This document shows positions 1-6,286 of a DNA stretch of 64,000 nt, piece after piece. The position numbers and the translations under genes were made by a program. Source of the DNA: an uncultured Candidatus Melainabacteria bacterium (GTDB taxonomy: Bacteria > Cyanobacteriota > Vampirovibrionia > Gastranaerophilales > Gastranaerophilaceae); assembly GCA_950096985.1 (NCBI GenBank), contig CATNBA010000002.1, forward strand, positions 1-64,000, in the 5' to 3' direction. Each line of letters starts with the position of its first letter. The first letter of the stretch is position 1. The notes under the pieces were generated by a model. That model saw nothing but the letters and a program-made list of their open reading frames with translations. It was not told the origin of the DNA and searched no databases.

Positions 1-35
1 GATACAATAAATTTTTTAAATTGGAAAAGTGTTTA

Positions 36-305
36 TTATTTCTTTATTAATTTTTTCAAAAAGGGGAGTAGCGTAGCAAGCGATGCTATGCCTAAAAATA
101 CAAAAACTGATTTTGGTGTTTTCTTTTCGTTTAATTTTTTAGCTTTTTTCTTGCCTTCGTATATATCTTTATTCAATATCTGAAAATCTTTTGAAGCTTT
201 TGCGTCAGAGTATAAAACCGGTTTGTAAAACTTATCCGGCGGTACAATTGTACCGACATTAAAGCCTGTATTTTTCATATGTTGATTTACACTTACACTT
301 TCCAT
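36..305 (-). CDS. Hypothetical protein with C-terminal membrane anchor
   Basis: I do not recognise this family. The ORF track starts at a TTG (326), but an ATG at 305 gives a cleaner start, MESVSVNQ, and a protein of 89 residues. No clear Shine-Dalgarno sequence precedes either start. The middle is rich in Lys (GKKKAKKLNEKK). The C-terminus holds one hydrophobic segment (VFVFLGIASLATLLPFL) followed by lysines, which suggests a tail-anchored inner-membrane protein with a cytoplasmic N-terminus. It is transcribed divergently from perR. Reality as a gene is likely from its length and composition, but no function can be assigned. Confidence 0.55.
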   Translation of the reverse strand: MESVSVNQHMKNTGFNVGTIVPPDKFYKPVLYSDAKASKDFQILNKDIYEGKKKAKKLNEKKTPKSVFVFLGIASLATLLPFLKKLIKK

Positions 306-362
306 ATTTTTTTTAAAACAAAACAAGTTTTAAAATTGCTTTAATTTATAGATATATTAAGC

Positions 363-391
363 TTGACAAATCTTTTTTAATTTTATAAAAT
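363..391 (+). promoter_or_regulatory. Sigma70-type promoter of the perR operon
   Basis: TTGACA at 363-368 and TAAAAT at 386-391 are separated by 17 nt. The -10 element overlaps the ATG at 390 given by the ORF track. Transcription would therefore start downstream of it, so the real translation start must be the next ATG at 417. Confidence 0.7.
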
Positions 392-416
392 GAGAATTGT
401 TACTACTTTTGAAATT

Positions 417-800
417 ATGAACTATTCCAGACAAAGAGATATAATACTAGAAACCTTAAAAGAAAATGTTGTCCATCCGACAGCAGAATACTTATATGGA
501 ATTTTAAAAGAGAAAGAAACTGGTATAAGCCTTGCAACTTTATACAGAAATTTAAACCAGCTTGCAGGTAAAGGTATAATAAAAAAGATAGACGGACTTG
601 AAACTTCATCACATTTTGATCATAATACACATGAACATTATCATTTTATATGTGATAAATGTAAGAAAGTTTTTGATATTCCTGTCAGTGTTGCTCCAGA
701 TGTTGTGCAAAAAACAGAACAGGAAACCGGCTTTTTGGTAAAAGGTTATGATATTGCAATTCATGGGATTTGCAATTTATGTAAAGAAAAGGAGAATTAG
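417..800 (+). CDS. perR: PerR-type Fur-family peroxide-sensing repressor
   Basis: 127-residue Fur-superfamily metalloregulator. An N-terminal winged helix ([10 protein letters not shown]) is followed by a dimerisation domain with two CxxC pairs (CDKC, CNLC) for the structural zinc. Residues matching the PerR regulatory metal site are visible: His in HPTAEYLY, Asp in HFDHN, the HEHYHF histidines and the Asp in VFDIP. This favours PerR over Fur. In PerR, iron-catalysed oxidation of these histidines releases DNA. I start at 417 rather than 390 because the promoter -10 overlaps 390. The next genes encode two rubredoxins and a flavodiiron protein, so the repressor probably controls its own oxygen/peroxide-defence operon. 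No clear PerR box was identified. Confidence 0.85.
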   Translation: MNYSRQRDIILETLKENVVHPTAEYLYGILKEKETGISLATLYRNLNQLAGKGIIKKIDGLETSSHFDHNTHEHYHFICDKCKKVFDIPVSVAPDVVQKTEQETGFLVKGYDIAIHGICNLCKEKEN

Positions 801-802
801 AA

Positions 803-940
803 ATGGAAAAATACATTTGTACAGTATGTCAGTATGTTTACGACCCTGAAGAAAATGATGGTGTAAAATTCGAGGATTTACCTGATGATTACACTTGTCC
901 GCTTTGCAATGTAGGCAAAGATATGTTTGAAAAGGAATAA
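803..940 (+). CDS. Rubredoxin
   Basis: 45-residue protein too short for the ORF track, starting MEKYICTVC and ending at TAA 938-940. It contains the two rubredoxin knuckles, CTVC and CPLC, that hold one iron, plus the [11 protein letters not shown] segment typical of the family. Rubredoxins carry single electrons in the cytoplasm, here most likely to the flavodiiron oxidoreductase two genes downstream. It begins 2 nt after perR with an AAGGAG site inside the end of perR, so translation is probably coupled. It is slightly shorter than the usual 52 to 55 residues because the loop between the knuckles is reduced. Confidence 0.92.
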   Translation: MEKYICTVCQYVYDPEENDGVKFEDLPDDYTCPLCNVGKDMFEKE

Positions 941-942
941 AT

Positions 943-1107
943 ATGACTGATTCCAAAGAAATGCACATGTGGGAATGTTCAGTATGCGAATGCCTGATAG
1001 AGGATTTTGAAGCTCCTGATTTTTGTCCTTTGTGCGCTAATGAAAATGTTTTTTTTATAAAACAACAGAAAGAGGAAAAAAATGAAATTCCAAGAAATAA
1101 AGAATAA
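943..1107 (+). CDS. Second rubredoxin-like small protein
   Basis: 54-residue ORF starting 2 nt after the rubredoxin stop and overlapping fprA by 26 nt. It has two cysteine knuckles, CSVC and CPLC, with a short linker (EDFEAPDF), resembling the rubredoxin-like C-terminal domain of rubrerythrin (WECSVC). An extra Cys (CSVCEC) lies two residues after the first knuckle. The C-terminal tail is charged. Its place between rubredoxin and fprA suggests an electron carrier or adaptor in the same O2/H2O2-reduction chain. The long overlap with fprA implies translational coupling. The alternative, that the reading frame is not translated, is unlikely given the intact four-cysteine pattern. Confidence 0.75.
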   Translation: MTDSKEMHMWECSVCECLIEDFEAPDFCPLCANENVFFIKQQKEEKNEIPRNKE

Positions 1108-2266
1108 TATTTTCTATTGCGGTTTGAACGATTGCGACAGAAGAATTTTTGATGAACTTATACCGCTTGAACATGGTACCAGTTATAATTCATATCTGGT
1201 TAAAGGTTCAGAAAAGACAGCTATAATTGATACTATGTATCCGCCAAAAACAAAAGAATACTTAAAAAGACTTTGTGAAAACAATATAGGAAAAGTTGAT
1301 TATATTGTAGCTAATCACGGAGAACAAGACCATTCAGGCTCAATTCCTGCACTTTTAGAAAAATATCCGAATGCAATTGTTTTGACTAATCCTAAAGTTG
1401 CAGAAAATATTAAATCAATGCTTCTTGTTCCTGAAGAAAAAATCAGAGTAATTGCTGATGGAGAAGAAGTTTCATTGGGAGACAAAACGCTGAAATTTAT
1501 CTTTGCTCCCGGTGTTCACTGGCCTGATACAATGTTCACATATATTAAAGAAGATAATGTACTTTGTACTTGTGACTTTTTAGGCGCACATTATACTTTC
1601 TCTGATGTATTGGCACAGGAAAGCAAAGAACTTGAAAATAGTGCTAAACGATATTATGCAGAGATTATGATGCCGTTTAGAATGATGAGCAAAAAATATA
1701 CTCAAATGATTAAAGATATGAATGTTGATATGATTTTACCAAGTCATGGACCGGTTCATACAAGACCTGATTATATTTTGGATTTGTACGCTGATTGGAC
1801 ATCTGATGCACCGAAAAATCTTGTCGTATTACCTTATGTTTCAATGTATGAGAGCACTAAGGAAATGATTGATTACTTGAGTGCTAAATTAGACGAAAAA
1901 GGTATAAAGACTTTCAAGTTTGATATAGTAGATGACGATTTGGGTGATTTGGCAATGTCATTAGTTGATGCTGCAACCATTGTTATGGGCACATCAATGG
2001 TTCTTGCAGGACCTCATCCAATGGCTGTTAATGTTGCATATCTTGCATCAGTTTTAAGACCAAAAGCTAAATTTGCATCATTGGTTGGTTCTTACGGCTG
2101 GGGCGGCAAGTTGTTTGATTTGATTGCACAGTTGCTCGCACCATTGAAACTTGATTTGGTTGAGCCTTTACAAGTTAAGGGTAAGCCAAAAGAAGAAGAT
2201 TTCAAAAAGCTTGACGAAATGGCTGAAAGCATTTACGAAAAACATAAATCAATCGGTCTTGTATAA
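1082..2266 (+). CDS. fprA: Flavodiiron protein (A-type flavoprotein, FprA)
   Basis: 394 residues, the usual length of a class A flavodiiron protein. The N-terminal metallo-beta-lactamase-like half (to about residue 245) holds the diiron ligands in HGEQDH, VHWPDTM, CDFLGAH and SHGPVH. The C-terminal half is a flavodoxin domain (PYVSMYESTKEM, GSYGWGG) that binds FMN. The enzyme reduces O2 to water (and in some species NO to N2O) in the cytoplasm with electrons from rubredoxin, encoded just upstream. It is the terminal enzyme of a perR-rubredoxin-rubredoxin-fprA operon and fits an obligate anaerobe protecting itself against oxygen. A terminator overlaps its stop codon. Confidence 0.93.
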   Translation: MKFQEIKNNIFYCGLNDCDRRIFDELIPLEHGTSYNSYLVKGSEKTAIIDTMYPPKTKEYLKRLCENNIGKVDYIVANHGEQDHSGSIPALLEKYPNAIVLTNPKVAENIKSMLLVPEEKIRVIADGEEVSLGDKTLKFIFAPGVHWPDTMFTYIKEDNVLCTCDFLGAHYTFSDVLAQESKELENSAKRYYAEIMMPFRMMSKKYTQMIKDMNVDMILPSHGPVHTRPDYILDLYADWTSDAPKNLVVLPYVSMYESTKEMIDYLSAKLDEKGIKTFKFDIVDDDLGDLAMSLVDAATIVMGTSMVLAGPHPMAVNVAYLASVLRPKAKFASLVGSYGWGGKLFDLIAQLLAPLKLDLVEPLQVKGKPKEEDFKKLDEMAESIYEKHKSIGLV

Positions 2267-2279
2267 GACCGATTTTTTT
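2251..2279 (+). terminator. Rho-independent terminator of the perR-fprA operon
   Basis: AATCGGTCTT and AAGACCGATT form a hairpin followed by a T run. The 5' arm lies inside the last codons of fprA, so the stop codon sits in the loop region. Confidence 0.8.
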
Positions 2280-2355
2280 ATTAATATTTGTAACATTAAC
2301 GGTTTGCTTTGGCAATTATTAAATTTGTCAGAGCTTAAATATTTGGCAGGGAATT

Positions 2356-3093
2356 ATGAAAATTAATTGTATCAATCAAAGTTTAATGAATTATAAATAT
2401 GAAAGTCAAAAGTCGTCTAATCCGGTTTTTGAAAATAATATTCAAACATCTATTTATAATCAAAAAGGAGTAAACTTGCCGTTTTGCGGATTATTTAAAG
2501 CCACAAATATGTTTGAACAAAATTGTGCAGTTTTACTGAGAAAACAAAAAGACGGCAGATGCCGAAAGTTTACAGAATTTGATATTAACGATATAATAAC
2601 ATCTCTGCGTAATGCAAATAACCCCAATAATATGGAAAAGTTTTTGAATGATATTTTGTATGCTTTGGAAGAAAGTCAATGTGATAAACAGTCTTTTAAG
2701 CGTATTATTAAACTTATTGCAGGGAAAAGTGATGATGAGCTTTATACAGTTTTAGCATTTGCAGACCACGAACTGAAAAATGCGGCTGAACCACTAAAGG
2801 CTTTTTTAGAACTTTCTACAGAAAAAAGAGAAAAACTCATGCCTTTGCTTGAAAGAATTTCTGCAGTTGATACCTCAGAAGAAACATCATCTGCTTTATA
2901 TGATACATTCAGAACGTTGGTATATGCTTATGATGATATGCCAAAACTTAATGGTAATTCATTAAATAAATATAAAATTGATACTTGTCATATGCTTAAA
3001 GATAATGTTGGGTACTTTGAAAGTAAATCTGATGAAAAATCGATAACAATAGCAAAAGATATTTATAGATATTTTACGGATAATATGATTTAA
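2356..3093 (+). CDS. Hypothetical protein, all-alpha, lineage-type
   Basis: 245 residues without a domain I recognise. The N-terminus (MKINCINQSLMNY, then NLPFCGLFKA) resembles the short polar leaders seen on many uncharacterised Gastranaerophilales proteins; it is not a classical signal peptide. The rest is predicted helical by composition, with charged repeated segments (DINDIITSLRNA, KFLNDILYALEES, AEPLKAFLELST) that could be an alpha-solenoid. It has its own weak GGGA site and a bidirectional terminator after the stop, so it is probably monocistronic. No function can be assigned. Confidence 0.6.
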   Translation: MKINCINQSLMNYKYESQKSSNPVFENNIQTSIYNQKGVNLPFCGLFKATNMFEQNCAVLLRKQKDGRCRKFTEFDINDIITSLRNANNPNNMEKFLNDILYALEESQCDKQSFKRIIKLIAGKSDDELYTVLAFADHELKNAAEPLKAFLELSTEKREKLMPLLERISAVDTSEETSSALYDTFRTLVYAYDDMPKLNGNSLNKYKIDTCHMLKDNVGYFESKSDEKSITIAKDIYRYFTDNMI

Positions 3094-3118
3094 AAAAGGC
3101 TCCAATCGGAGCCTTTTT
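3092..3118. terminator. Bidirectional terminator between the hypothetical gene and thrS
   Basis: GGCTCC AATC GGAGCC stem-loop flanked by an A run on the left and a T run on the right. It therefore serves the plus-strand gene ending at 3093 and thrS ending at 3120. Confidence 0.85.
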
Positions 3119-3119
3119 G

Positions 3120-4913
3120 CTATGCTTTAAATGAACTTTCAGAACTTCTTGATTTTATCTCTTGTTCAACTTTTGAAATAAATTCATCTATGTTCAGAGT
3201 TCCTACCTGCCCGATACCGCGTGCACGAACTGCTACAGAATTTGCCTCAATCTCTTTGTCGCCGATTACGCATACATAAGGAATTTTTTTATCTTGCAAG
3301 CTTTCGCGGATTTTGTAATTCATACTTTCGGAACGGTCATCAAGATTTACTCTTATTCCTGCATCGCGCATTTTTTTGTAAACCTGTTCGGCAAAATCAA
3401 TGTGTTTTTCGTTGCTGATAGGTACAATAGCAACCTGTGTAGGAGCAAGCCATGTCGGGAATGCGCCTGCATAGTGTTCGATTAAGATACCATGGAAACG
3501 TTCCATAGAACCGAATATTACGCGGTGCAACATAAGAGGAGTTTTCAACTGACCGTCTTTATCCTGGTATTTAATATCAAATCTTGCAGGCAAATTAAAG
3601 TCAAGCTGAATTGTTGCGCATTGCCATGTTCTGCCGATTGCATCTTTAATTTTAAAGTCAATTTTCGGACCGTAGAATGCGCCGTCGCCTTCATTTATAT
3701 CATATTTCATACCGCGGCGTTCCATAGCCTCTTTTAAACCGGCCTCAGCTTTATCCCAGTTTTCAATTTCGCCTACAAAGCTTTCCGGACGTGTTGAAAG
3801 CTCAACTTCAAATTCCATGTTAAAGATTTTCATTGTATCAGCTACAAAGTCGATAACAGCGTTGATTTCATCAACAAGTTGTTCAGGTGTACAGAAAATG
3901 TGCGCATCATCTTGAGTGAAGCCTTGAACACGTGTTAAGCCTGATAATGCTCCTGATTTTTCTTTTCTGTAAACAGTTCCGAGTTCAGCCATTCTTAAAG
4001 GCAGTGAACGGTAAGAATATCTGTTTGCCTGATAAATCAAAATATGGAATGGACAGTTCATCGGTTTTACCACGAATTGATCATCTGAATCTTCGTCTTT
4101 TTGAACAAAGAACATGTTTTCTTTGTAGTGATCCATGTGACCTGAAATTTCCCATAATTTAGATTTTGCGATTTGCGGAGTGTTAACTATTACATAACCG
4201 CGTTTTCTGTGTTCAGTTCTCCAGTAATTTTCAATTTCTTCTCTTACAACACCAAGATTTGGATGCCATAATACAAGTCCGCCGCCCATTTCTTCTCTTG
4301 TTGAGAACAAATCAAGTTTTGCGCCGATTTTTCTATGATCGCGTTTTTCCGCTTCTTCAATAAAGTGAAGATAATCTGCTAAATCTTCTTTTGTCCAAAA
4401 TGCTGTTGCATAAATTCTCTGTAGCATTTTATTTTTAGCATTACCGCGCCAGTATGCGCCTGCAACTTTCAGGAGTTTAAACGCGTTTGCTTTAATATAT
4501 GAAGTGTTAGGAAGATGAGGTCCTGCACAAAGGTCGTTAAATAGTGCATTACCGTCTTTGTCTTTAGTTATAAACAAAGTAGGATTGTCGTTTTTGTGTT
4601 CTTCCAATAATTCAGCTTTGTAAATTTCGCCCTGTTCTTTAAATTCAGCGATTTGTTTGTCTACATCAGGAATTACGTATTTTTCAAATGAAAGATTTTG
4701 TTTTACAATATTTTTCATTTCTTCTTCGATTTTAACAAGGTCTTCTTCAGTGAAGGCATGTCCGTCTGTTAAGTCAAAATCGTAATAAAAACCGTTTTCA
4801 ACAGCCGGTCCTATAGCTAACTTTGCTGATGGGAACAACTTTTGAACGGCTTGTGCCATAACGTGTGATGTTGAGTGTCTTAAGATACTCAAAGTTTCTT
4901 GATTTTTTTCCAT
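3120..4913 (-). CDS. thrS: Threonyl-tRNA synthetase, lacking the TGS domain
   Basis: 597 residues. Class II aminoacyl-tRNA synthetase that charges tRNA-Thr with threonine. It starts directly with the editing (SAD) domain: HSTSHVMAQAV carries the HxxxH pair and CAGPHLP the third zinc-site residues. The class II catalytic core follows, with MNCPFHI, the TVYRKEKSGALSGLTRVQGF motif 2 region and a C-terminal motif 3 (HRVIFGSMERF). An anticodon-binding domain lies from about residue 490. Bacterial enzymes of about 640 residues begin with a TGS domain of about 60 residues; that domain is absent here. I see no T-box specifier structure in the 90 nt upstream. Confidence 0.95.
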   Translation of the reverse strand: MEKNQETLSILRHSTSHVMAQAVQKLFPSAKLAIGPAVENGFYYDFDLTDGHAFTEEDLVKIEEEMKNIVKQNLSFEKYVIPDVDKQIAEFKEQGEIYKAELLEEHKNDNPTLFITKDKDGNALFNDLCAGPHLPNTSYIKANAFKLLKVAGAYWRGNAKNKMLQRIYATAFWTKEDLADYLHFIEEAEKRDHRKIGAKLDLFSTREEMGGGLVLWHPNLGVVREEIENYWRTEHRKRGYVIVNTPQIAKSKLWEISGHMDHYKENMFFVQKDEDSDDQFVVKPMNCPFHILIYQANRYSYRSLPLRMAELGTVYRKEKSGALSGLTRVQGFTQDDAHIFCTPEQLVDEINAVIDFVADTMKIFNMEFEVELSTRPESFVGEIENWDKAEAGLKEAMERRGMKYDINEGDGAFYGPKIDFKIKDAIGRTWQCATIQLDFNLPARFDIKYQDKDGQLKTPLMLHRVIFGSMERFHGILIEHYAGAFPTWLAPTQVAIVPISNEKHIDFAEQVYKKMRDAGIRVNLDDRSESMNYKIRESLQDKKIPYVCVIGDKEIEANSVAVRARGIGQVGTLNIDEFISKVEQEIKSRSSESSFKA

Positions 4914-5003
4914 ATCTATCCTTTCTTGGTCAACGATAACATTCGAAAGACCTCTTTTGGGGTGGATCCCCCATACTACAATACAGATTGTAGCACAAAG
5001 ATA

Positions 5004-5734
5004 TTATATTTTGAAAGGATAATTATCCGGAATTTCCCAGCTGTTTTCCATAATCAATTTTGTACATTTACTAATTGCATTATTATCTTCAGGAGTTAAG
5101 GTTCCGTTTTCTCTTTTGAATGGAAAAACATCGGAACAATACTTATTTGGTCCTTTTGTTCCGTTAATATCAATTAAAACCTGATTAGTGTACCATATTT
5201 CTCCTGTAGCACTATATGTATTTTTGGGGTAAAAAACAACGGTTCCATCTGCCAACTGAAACAATAATTCATCCTTTCCTGTATAAACATGCCATTGTGC
5301 ACCACTCCATTGTTGTCTGAAATTGCCGTTAGTAGTTGGATATCCGCAATCCAGCATATCTTTGCATACCCTAGAACCTCTAAAATAAGGATGTACATAA
5401 ACTTCCTAAAAAACATTCAAATCAAGTGCAGCATTATTAGGCCAATCCTTTTGAGGACCGTTATCAAGTTCAGATAATCGAAAACCATTGTTGATAGTTG
5501 AATAAGCTTTTTTTAATCTTACAACAAGTTCTTGCTTCTTATGATTTTGAATAAGCGTTGGTATAGTTAAAGCTGCAACGACACCAATAATTCCTAAAGT
5601 AATTAATACCTCTGCAAGAGTAAATCCCAAGTGTGCCGCGTGACCTGTAACACGGCTGTTGCGTGAAATGTCGAAATTAATTTTTACACGAGCATCCTGT
5701 CGGGGGGGGGGCACTCAATGATGAATCTTAACAT
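5004..5734 (-). pseudogene. Prepilin-like surface protein gene 1, broken by poly-C frame offset and an internal TAG
   Basis: The ATG at 5734 has an AGGAG eight bases upstream and a good promoter, but ten C follow the leader codons and the frame then ends at TAA after 16 codons (MLRFIIECPPPDRMLV). The prepilin frame (GFTLAEVLITLG, the PilD-type cleavage and methylation signal) is open from the tract to a TAG at 5406-5408. It then continues in the same frame without stops to 5004. The track shows the two halves as 5406..5714 and 5004..5357. Joined, they give a protein of about 240 residues ending in NGTKGPNK and DNYPFKI, like prepilin gene 2. Eleven C would restore the ATG frame at the tract, but the TAG would remain. 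The GTG at 5714 is too far from the ribosome site to be a good start. Probably a decaying phase-variable pilin-like gene. Confidence 0.8.
5702..5711 (-). repeat. Homopolymer tract, ten C on the coding strand, in prepilin gene 1
   Basis: Ten consecutive G on the plus strand, between the leader codons and the GFTLAEV signal of prepilin gene 1. At length 10 the ATG frame is lost. Lengths 8 or 11 would join the ATG frame to the prepilin frame. Confidence 0.95.
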
Positions 5735-5755
5735 AATTCAAACTCCTTTTTTATA

Positions 5756-5784
5756 ATTATAGCATGTATTAGTAAAAAATTCAA
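5756..5784 (-). promoter_or_regulatory. Promoter of prepilin gene 1
   Basis: On the minus strand TTGAAT (5784-5779) and TATAAT (5761-5756) are 17 nt apart, directly upstream of AAAAAGGAG and the ATG at 5734. Prepilin genes 2 and 3 have the same layout. Confidence 0.75.
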
Positions 5785-5821
5785 TGTTACAAAAAGTTAC
5801 AGAAATTTTGGTGAATAAAGA

Positions 5822-5849
5822 TTGTTTGTTGTAAAATGTTTTTTATAAT
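5822..5849 (+). promoter_or_regulatory. Probable ssb promoter
   Basis: TTGTTT at 5822-5827 and TATAAT at 5844-5849, 16 nt apart, about 100 nt upstream of the ssb start. This leaves a long 5' leader that holds the element described next. Confidence 0.55.
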
Positions 5850-5867
5850 TATAATAATCGTCAGAAA

Positions 5868-5934
5868 GGGTAAAAACGGGAGCGCGCCAAAGGCAAGCGA
5901 CTGACCATATTAAAAAAAGTCCGACCAATGTCGG
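5868..5934 (+). promoter_or_regulatory. Structured 5' leader of ssb sharing a motif with the secD leader
   Basis: The block 5868-5907 (GGGTAAAAACGGGAGCGC through ACTGACCA) closely matches the reverse complement of 10870-10907 upstream of secD. Both end 43 to 44 nt before their ATG. In the ssb copy GCC AAA GGC, flanked by CGC and GCG, can form a hairpin. A second small stem, CCGAC CAAT GTCGG, follows at 5920-5934, just before the GAGAGG ribosome site. I do not recognise a known riboswitch class. A cis-regulatory RNA is inference. Confidence 0.45.
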
Positions 5935-5950
5935 TAGAGAGGATATAAAA

Positions 5951-6286
5951 ATGAATACAGCTGTATTAGTGGGAAGAGTCGGCAGAGATGCTGAAATCAG
6001 ATATTTTGAATCAGGCAAGGTAAGAGCTAATTTTTCTATAGCGGTCAATCGTTGGGATAGTAAAACAAAATCTGAAGTTACTGATTGGTTTAATATTGAT
6101 GTTTGGGATAAACTTGCAGAATTTGCAGGCGAATATGTAAAAAAAGGTGTTCAAGTTGTTGTTGACGGCAGAATTGCCCAAAACAAATGGACAGATAAGG
6201 CTACTGGCAACGAAAGAGAAAATTTTCTTGTTGTTGCAACAAGCATAAGATTGCTTGGTTCAAAAAGAGATTTAGAGCAGATATGA
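5951..6286 (+). CDS. ssb: Single-stranded DNA-binding protein, short form without acidic tail
   Basis: 111-residue OB-fold protein beginning MNTAVLVGRVGRDAEIRYF, with the family motifs FSIAVNR, TDWFNIDVWDKLAEFA and GRIAQNKW. It coats single-stranded DNA in replication and repair. It ends SKRDLEQI, with no Gly/Pro-rich linker and no DDDIPF-type tip that normally recruits partner proteins. The length resembles the short SSBs of cyanobacteria. The stop overlaps the next ATG (ATGA), so it is co-transcribed with the sugar kinase gene, an unusual partner. A second, longer SSB may exist elsewhere in the genome. Confidence 0.9.
   Translation: MNTAVLVGRVGRDAEIRYFESGKVRANFSIAVNRWDSKTKSEVTDWFNIDVWDKLAEFAGEYVKKGVQVVVDGRIAQNKWTDKATGNERENFLVVATSIRLLGSKRDLEQI

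Noticed and set aside
4914-5003. T-box or other tRNA-sensing leader upstream of thrS
   Set aside because: Only 90 nt before the prepilin gene, with one short GGGG/CCCC inverted repeat; no specifier loop, T-box bulge or terminator/antiterminator pair is visible.
5406-5408. TAG in prepilin gene 1 as a recoded (sense) codon
   Set aside because: TAG ends several clear genes here (ferredoxin, hppA, the activase, the RGG protein), so it is a normal stop in this organism; a nonsense mutation is the simpler reading.
5712-5714. GTG at 5714 as the true start of prepilin gene 1 (track start)
   Set aside because: It lies about 28 nt from the only good AGGAG site, while the ATG at 5734 is ideally placed, as in the two sister genes.
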